The translations under genes and the position numbers were made by a program. Positions 1 to 8,645 of a stretch of 64,000 bases of DNA are shown here, one piece after another. This DNA comes from Idiomarina abyssalis (GTDB taxonomy: Bacteria > Pseudomonadota > Gammaproteobacteria > Enterobacterales > Alteromonadaceae): contig NZ_FPBE01000001.1 of the NCBI RefSeq assembly GCF_900116625.1, positions 372,001 to 436,000 of the forward strand. The letters are read 5' to 3'. The notes beneath the pieces were generated by a model. It saw nothing but the letters and a program-made list of their open reading frames with translations. It searched no databases and was not told the DNA's origin. The stretch's first letter is position 1. The number at the start of each line of letters is the position of its first letter.

Positions 1-6
1 AGTTCT

Positions 7-25
7 GGCTTTAGAAATTAAAGCC
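7..25. terminator. Small hairpin downstream of the kelch gene
   Basis: A 7-bp inverted repeat (GGCTTTA / TAAAGCC, 5-nt loop) lies just beyond the stop codon of the kelch gene, which is read leftward. There is no T-run on the minus strand and only a short one some bases away on the plus strand. It may be a weak terminator of either strand. Confidence 0.3.
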
Positions 26-32
26 GTAGCTT

Positions 33-1025
33 TTACTGCAAAGGCAATGAAAGTACTTGAATATCATCTAAGAATGGAGCAGAACTACCAGTATTACCGC
101 CAATCACAAATATTTCATCACCAAATACGACAGCAGCATTATGTCGACTGGCGCGGTAGGGCGCATCAACATACGACCAGATGTTGTCTGAGAAGTCGTA
201 CATTAAAACCTGATCAAGGTTCTCGTAATCGCCGAAAACGTATAGTTTGTCATTGTGGACTGCGACTGAGTGCGCACTGATGGAGTCGGGAGCATCTGGC
301 ATTAATTGCCATCTTCTGGCGTTTGAATCGTAGCAATCGAAAACGGGCCAACTATTAAAGCCATCGTAACCACCTACAGCGCAAACTTGATCATTAAAGG
401 TGAATGCTCTTGTGTCTCTCGCGACAGGTAAGTTGGCTACTCGCGACCATTTTTTAGTGTTTATATCAAAGGCGGTTACCAGTGATATAGCGCGTAAATT
501 ATGTCCTTTTTCAACTGCTTTAGGATAATAGACAGAGCCGCCTATTACGTAAATTTTATTGTTTAACAGCGCCGCGCTGTTGAAGTGACGGGGCACTCGC
601 ATGGGAGTGGTTGTTGTTACCTCCTGTGTACGAGTATTAAAAACCTCCACCGTTTTTTCGTGCCCAAATCCGCCATTTTGCCGACTTATACCACCAAATA
701 TATAAACAGATTCTTTCCCATCCCACACCGCGGTTAAATAGCGGCGAGGTATTATTTTGTCTCGCAGAACCGTAGTTTTTTTAGTTTTAGGATCAATAAT
801 TTCTATATTGGAAAGAAACCCTGTTTTATTTGAGCCACCAATGACATAAATATTTTCATCATCCGCTACGGCGGCGTGGCCGTATCTTGGTTCATTTAAA
901 GTGGGGGCTGATGAATTGGTAGATGTTTCGCTTTTTGTACTGTCCGGAGCTGATGCACACCCAGCCAATAACGTGGTGTAAGATAGAACGAGTAATAATC
1001 TAAGCGTAAGGTAAGAGGAAGGCAT
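33..1025 (-). CDS. Kelch-repeat lipoprotein
   Basis: A secreted beta-propeller lipoprotein of about 330 residues. The N-terminus is a lipoprotein signal peptide with lipobox LLAGC, so the mature protein should be anchored by its Cys. The rest holds about six kelch repeats with the usual double glycine, such as IYVIGG (three times), VYIFGG and VCAVGG, which should close a six-bladed propeller. Two in-frame ATGs compete, at 1034 and 1025. The one at 1025 has AAAGG about nine bases upstream, whereas the first has it directly abutting, so 1025 is preferred. Kelch propellers bind proteins or sugars; no catalytic domain is attached and the ligand cannot be told. It stands alone on its strand. Confidence 0.85.
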   Translation of the reverse strand: MPSSYLTLRLLLVLSYTTLLAGCASAPDSTKSETSTNSSAPTLNEPRYGHAAVADDENIYVIGGSNKTGFLSNIEIIDPKTKKTTVLRDKIIPRRYLTAVWDGKESVYIFGGISRQNGGFGHEKTVEVFNTRTQEVTTTTPMRVPRHFNSAALLNNKIYVIGGSVYYPKAVEKGHNLRAISLVTAFDINTKKWSRVANLPVARDTRAFTFNDQVCAVGGYDGFNSWPVFDCYDSNARRWQLMPDAPDSISAHSVAVHNDKLYVFGDYENLDQVLMYDFSDNIWSYVDAPYRASRHNAAVVFGDEIFVIGGNTGSSAPFLDDIQVLSLPLQ

Positions 1026-1231
1026 TCTAAACATCCTTTGTCAGAAACTGAAAAAAGCATTGTAATGAATGTACTTATTAAGACAAATTTAAATCTAGAA
1101 TACTAACTGAGTGTATCTGCATATTGATCAAAGCGAATGACAGGAACATGACATGGCAATGTCGTAACAATGTCCGGTGCTTTTAGATAATGTTTTATCC
1201 GAACTATCGGGCAACAGAGCTGAATACAACA

Positions 1232-1792
1232 ATGAAAAACACCAAATTCGCAGAGCGGTTAACTTACCAGCGCAAGTTAAAAGGACTCTCGCAGGAACAG
1301 CTTGCTGAGAGCACCAGAGTAACCGTACGTACCATTCAACGCTTGGAAAAAGGTGAGGTCACACCCCACTTAAGAACAGTAAAGCTACTAGCGGCGGCAC
1401 TCGAGTTAGATGTTGACGATTTGCTTGAACTGGATGACCCTCGCAACGAGAATATTCAAACAAAGTGGCTGCTATTAATGCACTCATCGCCATTTATTGG
1501 TTTTGTGGTGCCATTTCTCAATATCTTGTGCCCGCTGTTTATTTGGATCCATAAGCGTGAAGATAACCCCCTGTATGACGCTCATGGCCGTGCGGTTATT
1601 AACTTTCAAATAACCATGATGCTCATTTACGCACTTGCTTTTGTTGCACTACTTAGCGTCGAAGGGTTTGGCTTTTTATTCTTTATTGCCGTGATCCCTT
1701 ATACCGCCTTAGTTATGTTGGCTAACGTTATCGCTGTGATAAAAGCACGAAGGTATTTTTACCCCAGTATTCCTTTCCTTGGCAAAAAATAG
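1232..1792 (+). CDS. XRE-family HTH protein with membrane domain (DUF4870-like)
   Basis: About 186 residues. Residues 5-60 form a Cro/C1-type helix-turn-helix (LSQEQLAESTRVTVRTIQRLEKGE is the core; key residues are the SQEQLA turn and the TIQRLE recognition helix). After an acidic linker come three to four hydrophobic segments resembling the DUF4870 membrane domain, including a D-x-H-G-R-x-V-x-N-F-Q stretch typical of it. An in-frame ATG 42 bases earlier exists, but the HTH begins directly after the ATG at 1232. It is probably a membrane-tethered DNA-binding regulator. The serine hydrolase 47 bases downstream on the same strand may be a target or operon partner; that is inference. Confidence 0.8.
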   Translation: MKNTKFAERLTYQRKLKGLSQEQLAESTRVTVRTIQRLEKGEVTPHLRTVKLLAAALELDVDDLLELDDPRNENIQTKWLLLMHSSPFIGFVVPFLNILCPLFIWIHKREDNPLYDAHGRAVINFQITMMLIYALAFVALLSVEGFGFLFFIAVIPYTALVMLANVIAVIKARRYFYPSIPFLGKK

Positions 1793-1839
1793 CTGGTAGC
1801 AAAGCTCTCCATTTAAAACGATTTAATAAAGGAACGATC

Positions 1840-2970
1840 ATGAAAGCAATAATTTATTATTTGCTGCTGGCTACGCTTGTCTGTTTTTCAGCAAGTGAAG
1901 CGGTAGCACAGTCCAAAGTTACTGATGAAAAAATCCAGGAATTTCAGTCTTATCTCAGAGATTTTCGTAAGGAGAACAAAATTCCAAGTTTGTCCGTTGC
2001 TGTGGTAAAAGACGGTGAAATTATTCTGCTTGAGAGCATTGGCTTTCAAGATCACGACGCTGAAGAGCCTACGACGGAAGACACATCGTACCTTGTTGCT
2101 TCTATCACAAAAACGTTCACGGGTGCGACGTTACTGGCCATGGAGGCTGACGGGCACATTGATCTCGATGCGGACTTTACGACTTTAAGTGACTGGGGCA
2201 GACGCTGCCACTGGCTGACAACAAGTGGCACTATCTTTGGTGGAGGCACTCTGGATAACGGCTATCAAGTACCCACGGTAAAATGCGACCAAGTGATAAC
2301 TCTGCGTCATGTCCTTCAACATCAGGTACAGGGTGAGCCAGGCACGAGCTTTTTCTACAACCCCATTGTTTTTGGTCGCTTGTCTAACTGGGTAGAGGAA
2401 AACACGAATAAAAGTTGGCGTTATTGGGTGAAAAAATACGTTATTGAAGCCGGAGATTTAGAGGGTATAGCCGCTGGTTGGCGAGACCCGGCTGCCAATG
2501 AGGTACTGACTCATATTGCACCGCCTTTTCGCCATGCGCCTGAACAGTCCGATGGGCTTGCAAATTCAGTACTACCAAACACTGAACTTAACGCCAGCTC
2601 AGGGGTTATAGCCAGCGCAAAAGCACTTGCTCATTATTCTATAGCCCTGGATGAAGAAAAAATTCTCCCTGCATCTTTGAGACAGAAAATGTGGACGCCG
2701 GCAAAGAATGAAGAGGGTAACTCAATGCCTTATGCCTATGGCTGGTTTGTCCAGAATTGGCAAGGACATAAGCTGGTTTGGCATGGTGGCTGGTGGCCGG
2801 ATGCGTATGCCGGACTCTTATTAAAGGCACCTGATGATGGACTAACCTTAGTGGCGCTCGGAAACACCGACGGACTGCGACACGAGATTAATAGTCTGAC
2901 GAGCGCACAAATAGAAAGGAATCCACTGGCGTTAAAGTTTTTAGAGCTATTTGTTGAACAGCCGCAGTAA
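1840..2970 (+). CDS. Beta-lactamase-family serine hydrolase, secreted
   Basis: 376 residues with a Sec signal peptide ending near VAQS (residue 25). It belongs to the class C beta-lactamase / penicillin-binding-protein-like fold. The nucleophile motif SxxK is S88-I-T-K91, followed by RHVLQH, the usual hydrophobic helix of the family. Tyr173-Asn174 sits where the YxN motif is expected, and an HGG near residue 318 takes the place of KTG. These are typical of esterase or D-aminopeptidase-like members rather than true lactamases. SD AAAGGA lies just before the ATG. Substrate unknown: a peptide, ester or cell-wall fragment in the periplasm is likely. Confidence 0.85.
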   Translation: MKAIIYYLLLATLVCFSASEAVAQSKVTDEKIQEFQSYLRDFRKENKIPSLSVAVVKDGEIILLESIGFQDHDAEEPTTEDTSYLVASITKTFTGATLLAMEADGHIDLDADFTTLSDWGRRCHWLTTSGTIFGGGTLDNGYQVPTVKCDQVITLRHVLQHQVQGEPGTSFFYNPIVFGRLSNWVEENTNKSWRYWVKKYVIEAGDLEGIAAGWRDPAANEVLTHIAPPFRHAPEQSDGLANSVLPNTELNASSGVIASAKALAHYSIALDEEKILPASLRQKMWTPAKNEEGNSMPYAYGWFVQNWQGHKLVWHGGWWPDAYAGLLLKAPDDGLTLVALGNTDGLRHEINSLTSAQIERNPLALKFLELFVEQPQ

Positions 2971-2998
2971 TTAGTGCGTGTTACTCTATATTAAAAAC

Positions 2999-3697
2999 TT
3001 AGCAGGAGCTTGGACTCGATGTCACTGTTGCCGCAGTTATAGCCGGCATAATGGCAGCTATCATAACCGCGGCCTCTATAGCCTGGACGGCTTCTTTGGC
3101 AGCTTTGGATACCAGTTCACCTTTCTCTAATTGCTTAATACGCTGTTTGCGATCTTTCAGCTCTTGTTTGGTAAATACCTGAGGTAAGAGCGCAGCGCTA
3201 TTGGCTAAAGCGACAACAATAGCGATCCGAGGTTCTATTTCGTCGCCGTCACTGAGTACTACATTGCGCATTTCCTGGCGTAATTGCTCTTCAGGTTCAG
3301 GATTCACCTCTGGGTATACACGGCGCTCGAACAGCCACAAGACTTTCTCTTTTTCTGACGCCACAATACCGTCAGTTGCGAGTGCCTGCGCTACTTTGTG
3401 TTTAAGGTCTTTAATACCTGCGAGTTTTTCTACCCAGTATTCTAATTCATATTGCCGCTTGGCATCCAAGATCATCGTTAAAGCTTCATCTAATAACGAG
3501 TCACCTGTTGGACTGTCGTTAACCACTGCGATTTTTTCGTTGTTGCCGTCATCAACCTTTATACGTCCAAGCATCAATAACTCGGCAGCTAGCGCAGCAG
3601 CGGTCGCATACTCTACATACGCACCGTTCATGGTGCCTTTTTCCTCGCATAACGCGAGCAGCACGATGGCTTCGTAAAGCTTTAAGTTGTCCGGCAT
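2999..3697 (-). CDS. GPP34 (Golgi phosphoprotein 3)-family protein
   Basis: 232 residues, mostly helical. The start (LYEAIVLLALCEEKGTM), the segment AAALAAELLMLGRI and TGDSLLDEALTMI match the order of conserved blocks in the GOLPH3/Vps74 family (GPP34 domain). In eukaryotes these bind phosphatidylinositol-4-phosphate on Golgi membranes; bacterial members are mainly known from actinobacteria and have no settled function. The C-terminal 35 residues are alanine-rich and hydrophobic and could contact a membrane. It is read divergently from the alpha/beta hydrolase, and a Fur-box-like sequence lies upstream. The family call is from pattern recognition of the conserved blocks. Confidence 0.7.
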   Translation of the reverse strand: MPDNLKLYEAIVLLALCEEKGTMNGAYVEYATAAALAAELLMLGRIKVDDGNNEKIAVVNDSPTGDSLLDEALTMILDAKRQYELEYWVEKLAGIKDLKHKVAQALATDGIVASEKEKVLWLFERRVYPEVNPEPEEQLRQEMRNVVLSDGDEIEPRIAIVVALANSAALLPQVFTKQELKDRKQRIKQLEKGELVSKAAKEAVQAIEAAVMIAAIMPAITAATVTSSPSSC

Positions 3698-3734
3698 TGC
3701 GGTACCTGTTTTATAAATTCCCGAGCTTAATACG

Positions 3735-3753
3735 TTTAATAATAATCATTTTC
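3735..3753. promoter_or_regulatory. Possible Fur box
   Basis: Nineteen bases matching the classical Fur consensus at about 15 of 19 positions, strongest in the second half (AATCATTTTC). It sits 38 bp upstream of the GPP34 gene start and about 130 bp upstream of the divergent hydrolase. AT-rich intergenic DNA gives such matches by chance, so this is only a candidate. fur itself is encoded in this window. Confidence 0.35.
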
Positions 3754-3882
3754 GGGTAAGCTAAGCAAGTTGGTAGGAGTTCGAACGTTGATCGTCTACT
3801 TACTTTAATCGAAAATCCGACATTGATAGCCAGTCGTAGTAAAGTTAGAGCAATACAAAATCAAATCGTAAAGGACTATAAT

Positions 3883-4617
3883 TTGAAATTCCTCATGTTA
3901 CTCACCAGCTTATTGTTCAGCTCATTGGGCTTTGCCGAAAACACGGTTTACGATGAATCCAGAGACAGACATATTCCGATAGAGATCTCACATCCCACTT
4001 CTAAAGAGCAGTGCGGTAAAGAACGAAAGTGTCGGGTAGCCTTTCTTAGTGCGGGTTATGGCGTATCGCATACCAAGTACACTTTTTTGTCGAAGCAGCT
4101 AAACCAGTTGGGTTATATGGTTGTGGCTATTGGGCATGAATTAGAGAGCGATCCTCCGCTGTCTGTATCGGGTGATCTTTATGAAACCAGAAGCGAAAAC
4201 TGGAGCAGGGGAGCTAGTACGCTGGATTTCGTTAAGCACAACCTCGAGCCAACTTACCCAAACTACAATTTTAATGACTTGCTGCTGATTGGCCATTCAA
4301 ACGGCGGCGATATCTCGTCCTGGCTTGCGAATGAAGGCAAGGACTACATAGAAATTGTCATTACGATTGACCACCGCCGCGTTCCGCTTCCCCGCAATAA
4401 GGATATTGGTGTGCTCTCAATTCGCGGCAGCGATTACCCTGCAGACGACGGGGTGTTGCCTTCACAGCAAGAGAACGAGAAATACGGTATATGCGTTAAA
4501 AAAATACCAAAGTCCCGGCATAACGATATGACGGACTACGGGCCTGCGTGGCTTAAAGATGAAATTAACAGCGCTGTGGATAGCTATGTAAAAGGACTGG
4601 GGTGTGAGAAGCTTTAA
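3883..4617 (+). CDS. Secreted alpha/beta hydrolase
   Basis: About 244 residues from a TTG start at 3883, which has SD AAGGA (3871-3875) at good spacing and gives a clean signal peptide (MKFLMLLTSLLFSSLGFA). An upstream in-frame ATG at 3823 would bury that signal peptide. The nucleophile elbow is GHSNGGD, and the segment SAGYGVSHTKYTFLSKQLNQ is the oxyanion and first-helix region. A late His in KSRHNDM is the likely catalytic base. The family includes dienelactone-hydrolase-like and lipase-like enzymes; the substrate is not evident. Its stop codon overlaps the next start by one base. Confidence 0.75.
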   Translation: MKFLMLLTSLLFSSLGFAENTVYDESRDRHIPIEISHPTSKEQCGKERKCRVAFLSAGYGVSHTKYTFLSKQLNQLGYMVVAIGHELESDPPLSVSGDLYETRSENWSRGASTLDFVKHNLEPTYPNYNFNDLLLIGHSNGGDISSWLANEGKDYIEIVITIDHRRVPLPRNKDIGVLSIRGSDYPADDGVLPSQQENEKYGICVKKIPKSRHNDMTDYGPAWLKDEINSAVDSYVKGLGCEKL

Positions 4618-5021
4618 TGGTTGATGAAGCCAAGAAACACGCTTTTCAGGCTTTAAAAATCACAACTACGGCAGTAATGCTGTGTGTGTTCTGCTGGCTG
4701 TTCTTCAGTAACCCTGACTCGACAACAAATACTCAGTTCGTTGTAGCCGATACATTCGTTACGTCTGAGGTAAGTGACGATGCGGTTGTCTCAATTTCGC
4801 CACACTCAAGCGCTAGTCAATTTGAACACCATAAACAATCGGCAAATTGGCAGTTTGAGCGTGTTGATGAAACTAAGTTCAGCGTGCTCGTTGCTAATAT
4901 TTATTTGCTCACTGAACCCATTCTTACTGACTGGTTTTTAATAAAGCCATCAAGTCGTTTTCACCTATCCGGGTGGAAAGACGTTGGCATACAATTCAAA
5001 ATCAAGAACGCCTTTATCTGA
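4617..5021 (+). CDS. Small membrane-anchored protein of unknown function
   Basis: 134 residues with one transmembrane segment near residues 12-31 (LKITTTAVMLCVFCWLFF) and a roughly 100-residue tail, presumably periplasmic, with no recognised domain. Its ATG overlaps the TAA of the hydrolase (TAATG), so translation is probably coupled and the two may act together. I do not recognise a family. A strong two-tier hairpin follows directly after its stop. Confidence 0.6.
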   Translation: MVDEAKKHAFQALKITTTAVMLCVFCWLFFSNPDSTTNTQFVVADTFVTSEVSDDAVVSISPHSSASQFEHHKQSANWQFERVDETKFSVLVANIYLLTEPILTDWFLIKPSSRFHLSGWKDVGIQFKIKNAFI

Positions 5022-5089
5022 ATCCATTAGTTCCTAAACGAATAACGAATGTCGGACTGGTTAAAGCCAGTCCTTACTAATGGATTTTT
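5022..5089 (+). terminator. Two-tier hairpin followed by a T-run
   Basis: An outer 10-bp perfect stem (ATCCATTAGT 5022-5031 with ACTAATGGAT 5076-5085) encloses an inner 7-bp stem (GGACTGG 5054-5060 with CCAGTCC 5067-5073). TTTTT follows immediately. It begins one base after the preceding stop codon. It looks like a rho-independent terminator for the hydrolase pair, or an attenuator for the S41 peptidase whose SD lies directly after it. Confidence 0.65.
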
Positions 5090-5101
5090 AAAGGTAAACG
5101 C

Positions 5102-6094
5102 ATGAAAATTATTTTACTTAAACCGTGCAGACTCATTGCTCTGCTACTTTTGCTTATTTCTCTCCTGTCGAATTCGGAAATTTCTCAGGCAGATGAGAAC
5201 AACCTGCCGCCAGAACAGGTTCGCCAGCTGATGACTAAAACGTTCGATGTTATGCAGGACAACTACATAGAACCGGACGTAGTTCCCGAGTTAAGGGCGT
5301 TATTTCTAAACAAGCTGGAGTTGGGACAGTACGATTCGCTGACCTCTCTTGATGACTTCGCGCACGTACTGGGACAAGATTTACGAGCGGTTACAGGCGA
5401 TAACCACCTTAGTTTGTATACCGTTAACCCAGACGAAGAAATCACTCATATATTGACCCATAAAGAAGGGAAGTTAACCAATAACTATGGGTTTGAGGAA
5501 GTGCGTTACCTAAGCGGTAACGTTGGCTATTTGAAGTTTAATAAGTTTTCGCCGGACAGGCAGGCCAGAGACTCTGTTGACGCAGCTTTTAACTTTCTGG
5601 AGCACAGCGACGGCATCATCATTGATTTACGAGATACCGTTGGCGGTTCGCCCGATTTAGTTCAGTACATGTTGAGCTATTTTTTGCCCGACGAAACGCC
5701 TCTTTGGTATGTGCTGGATTCTGCAAACGAGAAGACTGCAGAGATTTCAGCATCTGATACGGCAGCTCACCAAGGCTTTCGCGGTGATTTTCCGGTTTGG
5801 GTATTAACCAGTCGCAATACAGCTAGTGCTTCTGAAATTTTCGCCGGTGCTTTACAGGCAAATTCAAAGGCCGTACTGGTTGGTGACACCACCGCCAGTG
5901 CCGGTTTTTATGTAGGAGTACGCCGAATTACTGACACGCTTGCGTTTCGTATTTCACTATTTAAACCGATAATAACGACAACCGGGAAAAACTGGGAGCG
6001 CACCGGAATTATTCCGGATATTGAAGTACCGGCTATGGATGCTTTAGATCATGCTCATGAGTTAAGTAGCAAAACTACCCGCTCTGATCTTTAA
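5102..6094 (+). CDS. S41-family peptidase, periplasmic
   Basis: 330 residues with a signal peptide (hydrophobic core LIALLLLLISLLSNS). The tail-specific protease (TSPc) fold is seen in the segment VGYLKFNKF, IIDLRDTVGGSPDLVQYM and SRNTASASEIFAGAL, where the Ser of TASASE is the likely nucleophile. VLVGDTTASAGF and GIIPDIEV close the domain. No PDZ domain is present, so it resembles the IRBP-like short S41 members rather than Prc/CtpA. An N-terminal helical bundle (residues 30-110) replaces it. SD AAAGG lies seven bases before the ATG. Substrate unknown. Confidence 0.85.
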   Translation: MKIILLKPCRLIALLLLLISLLSNSEISQADENNLPPEQVRQLMTKTFDVMQDNYIEPDVVPELRALFLNKLELGQYDSLTSLDDFAHVLGQDLRAVTGDNHLSLYTVNPDEEITHILTHKEGKLTNNYGFEEVRYLSGNVGYLKFNKFSPDRQARDSVDAAFNFLEHSDGIIIDLRDTVGGSPDLVQYMLSYFLPDETPLWYVLDSANEKTAEISASDTAAHQGFRGDFPVWVLTSRNTASASEIFAGALQANSKAVLVGDTTASAGFYVGVRRITDTLAFRISLFKPIITTTGKNWERTGIIPDIEVPAMDALDHAHELSSKTTRSDL

Positions 6095-6098
6095 TCGA

Positions 6099-6132
6099 TG
6101 CCGGCGTCGTTCCAGTAAGTTCGACGTCGGCA
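6099..6132. terminator. Hairpin between convergent genes
   Basis: An 11-bp stem with one G-T wobble (TGCCGGCGTCG with CGACGTCGGCA, 12-nt loop) lies between the S41 peptidase and the convergent rhlE-like gene. No clear T-run follows on either strand, so it may work through its strong GC stem as a shared barrier. Confidence 0.45.
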
Positions 6133-6137
6133 ATGCC

Positions 6138-7253
6138 TTACAGCTCGCACTGCTCAATCGGCTGGCCAATAAGTTCCTCAATGGATTTCAGCGCCGCAAT
6201 GTCCTCGTCCGTTACCAATGATATAGCATGACCTGCCTGGCCAGCTCTACCGGTTCGGCCAATTCGGTGGACGTAGTCTTCCGCAACATGAGGGAGGTCG
6301 TAATTGATCACGTACGGCAGCTTTTCAATATCAATGCCACGCGCGACAATATCGGTTGCGATAAGCACTTGTACCTTGCCACTTTTAAAGTCAGCCAACG
6401 CTTTAGTACGGGCGCCCTGACTTTTGGCGCTGTGAATAGCCGCTGCCGAGAAGCCGGCTTTATCCAGTTGTTTAACTAATCGGTTAGCCCCTTGCTTGGT
6501 GCGTGAAAACACAAGGACTTGGGGTAAGTCGAGGCTTTTCAGCAGCTTTAATAACAGCCCCAGTTTTTGGCTTTTTTGTACTTCATACAACGTTTGCTCA
6601 ATAGGCTCGGCAGTGGCGTTAGTTGGTGCTACCGAAATTTCGACCGGGCTTTTAAGCAAGCCTTTAGCCAACGCACGAATGTCATTGGAAAACGTCGCTG
6701 AGAACAGAAGCGTTTGGCGCTTAGGTGCCAGTAACTTAATAATGTTCTTAATGTCGTGAATAAAACCCATGTCGAGCATGCGGTCGGCTTCATCCAGCAC
6801 CAGCACTTCAAACTTGGGGAAACGAATCGCGTTTTGTTTGTATAAGTCCAATAAGCGTCCTGGTGTTGCCACCAGAATATCCACGCCTTTGCGAAGCTTC
6901 ATCATTTGCGGATTAATTTTCACACCACCGAACGCCACCGCGTAATTTAACGGCAGACCCGCGCTTAAGTTCGCAACGTTTTCACCCACCTGAGCTGCTA
7001 ATTCGCGAGTTGGCGTTAAAATAAGCACACGCGCTGTGTTTGCCTTGGCACGCTCCTTACCTTTCAGAAGTTCTAAAATAGGCACCGTAAAGCCTGCTGT
7101 TTTGCCTGTACCCGTTTGCGCCGCCGCCATGACATCTTTCCCTGCAAGCACCAAAGGAATAGCCTGCGCCTGAATGGGCGTAGGTTCGCTATAACCCTGA
7201 CGTGAAAGGGCGGTAAGCATTTCCGTGGAAAGTCCGAGATCAGAAAAAGTCAT
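6138..7253 (-). CDS. rhlE: DEAD-box RNA helicase, RhlE-like
   Basis: 371 residues containing all helicase motifs in order: Q motif ([10 protein letters not shown]), motif I AQTGTGKT, Ia [36 protein letters not shown] and [10 protein letters not shown]. It unwinds short RNA duplexes using ATP, with roles in ribosome assembly and RNA turnover. It is shorter than E. coli RhlE (about 450 aa) because the basic low-complexity C-terminal tail is missing; the ORF ends soon after the helicase core. The subfamily call is by overall look; RhlE, SrmB and other DEAD-box members share these motifs. It is a single-gene unit bordering the accessory island. Confidence 0.85.
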   Translation of the reverse strand: MTFSDLGLSTEMLTALSRQGYSEPTPIQAQAIPLVLAGKDVMAAAQTGTGKTAGFTVPILELLKGKERAKANTARVLILTPTRELAAQVGENVANLSAGLPLNYAVAFGGVKINPQMMKLRKGVDILVATPGRLLDLYKQNAIRFPKFEVLVLDEADRMLDMGFIHDIKNIIKLLAPKRQTLLFSATFSNDIRALAKGLLKSPVEISVAPTNATAEPIEQTLYEVQKSQKLGLLLKLLKSLDLPQVLVFSRTKQGANRLVKQLDKAGFSAAAIHSAKSQGARTKALADFKSGKVQVLIATDIVARGIDIEKLPYVINYDLPHVAEDYVHRIGRTGRAGQAGHAISLVTDEDIAALKSIEELIGQPIEQCEL

Positions 7254-7345
7254 GTAATTGTGTGCAGTTTTGTGGTGTTTAGGGTGGTTATTCTAGCCGA
7301 AAGGCGCGCTTGCCGCATTTCATTTAAAGCTATAACCATTAATAC

Positions 7346-7936
7346 TTAATGCTCTCGAGCTTTTTCCTTAAGGGCTTGAAGTTCTCCCCAGGACATTACA
7401 TAACCAGAGTCGACTTTCCCCATTTCGCGCTTTTCTTTTGCTTGCATCAACCGTGCGTCGAAGTGCGTAGATTTTGAACCTGAGAGGTTTAGTTTACTTT
7501 TAAGAATTGCCACCATTGGTATCAGGCTACACTCAGATACAACGGGTAAATTATCTATCTTGAATGCGCTGAGTGTATGCTTTAAAGATAGTTCTTGCCA
7601 TTGACTTGCTGATACTTTTATTAGGTTTATAGTCAAAGGAAAGGATTCTTCTTGGTCACCAAAGGGGATGACGTTTTCGTTAATAGTAATGATGCTCTGT
7701 GCTTTCGTATTAGGCAGCCGCGTCTCCAATAGGTGCCAATGTGGCTCTGCAATAAAAATATCCAAATCTGTGGTCATTTGCCGAACGCAATAGAGTGAAA
7801 ATGGCAAATCACCCACAAAGCAGTAGTCAACCTGACTTAATTCTAGCTCTCGTATGAGACTTTTTACCGACGACAATAAATGCGTGTTTTCACCGTAAAA
7901 AGGCTCTATAAAGTCAGTGTATAAATCAAAGCCCAT
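7346..7936 (-). CDS. Nucleotidyltransferase-fold protein (degenerate), defence-island candidate
   Basis: 196 residues. Residues 36-62 resemble the start of the MNT/AbiEii-type nucleotidyltransferase fold: a hydrophobic strand, G42-D43 where GG or GS is usual, R52, and then T56-D57-L58-D59, the metal-binding DxD. The altered glycine motif and the absence of other recognisable catalytic features suggest weak or lost activity, or an antitoxin-like or scaffold role. Its ATG overlaps the end of the nuclease gene by 11 bp, so the two are very probably translated together. I do not recognise a named family; the fold assignment is inference from a short motif. Confidence 0.6.
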   Translation of the reverse strand: MGFDLYTDFIEPFYGENTHLLSSVKSLIRELELSQVDYCFVGDLPFSLYCVRQMTTDLDIFIAEPHWHLLETRLPNTKAQSIITINENVIPFGDQEESFPLTINLIKVSASQWQELSLKHTLSAFKIDNLPVVSECSLIPMVAILKSKLNLSGSKSTHFDARLMQAKEKREMGKVDSGYVMSWGELQALKEKAREH

Positions 7937-8645
7937 TATTAATGATCTCTCTGCTGCCCGTCAGATCGTCTGTCTGAGCAATTAATAGGGAGTAAGACTC
8001 GCTAGCGGATTGAGAAGATTCAAAACCTAAATCGTAAGCTCTTCTTTGCATTGGCTTTAACCACGATAAGTCATAAGCGCTCTTATGCCCTCTAGGTTTG
8101 TAAAAAGCATCTTCCCATAGCTTGAAGTTGGTCGGACGCCAAGTGTCAGCAAGTAATACCGCCTTGACCTGTTTTATATTTCCAAATGGCTTGTCATATA
8201 CATCCGGTCGGTTAAGCATTGAGTGAAAACTAAGAGCAAGCTCTTTTGAGTGAAGGCGATCATAATCGGCTTTAATCTGTTTTAAAAACTCTGTTGCGGG
8301 ATAGTCACGCTTAGCTTCAATTAAATAGAGGGTTTCATTAGCGTAGATGAAGCCGTCTAGATGGTTTCTCCATTTTCTAGAACGAATTGATTTGCTGTTG
8401 AGAATAAAAAAATCATTACCTGGAGTTTTATCAGATGAATGCACTTTCGCCTTTGAGTCACCCATAAATGGAACTTCTAACCCCCAGTGAGCTTCTGTCG
8501 GCTTTTTTAAACATCCCATTAAAAACGCGGTGACTAAATTCTGTTCGAGTACTTCTCCACCGGGTCTACAGGGACGAAATACATTCATTGATTTTTTATA
8601 GTGCTCAACTAAGTTGGTAAATCCGTTCGCGATAAACTCATCCAT
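7926..8645 (-). CDS. PD-(D/E)XK-type nuclease-like protein
   Basis: 239 residues. A restriction-endonuclease-like core is visible: E31/E34 in an N-terminal helix, then D97 in HLDGFIY, a strand, and E110-A-K112 in YLIEAKRDY, followed by a helix with Q123. This is the E...D...ExK layout of the PD-(D/E)XK superfamily. No known named subfamily is recognised. It is the first gene of a leftward pair with the nucleotidyltransferase-like gene and is divergent from the 614-aa nuclease gene. Likely cytoplasmic and acting on DNA or RNA; the target is unknown. Confidence 0.65.
   Translation of the reverse strand: MDEFIANGFTNLVEHYKKSMNVFRPCRPGGEVLEQNLVTAFLMGCLKKPTEAHWGLEVPFMGDSKAKVHSSDKTPGNDFFILNSKSIRSRKWRNHLDGFIYANETLYLIEAKRDYPATEFLKQIKADYDRLHSKELALSFHSMLNRPDVYDKPFGNIKQVKAVLLADTWRPTNFKLWEDAFYKPRGHKSAYDLSWLKPMQRRAYDLGFESSQSASESYSLLIAQTDDLTGSREIINNGL

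Noticed and set aside
1840-2970. True class C beta-lactamase for resistance
   Set aside because: HGG replaces KTG and context lacks an ampR regulator, so it is more likely an esterase or peptidase of the family.
6228-6811. ORFs on the plus strand and other frames inside rhlE
   Set aside because: They overlap a complete DEAD-box helicase on the opposite strand and show no signal of their own.
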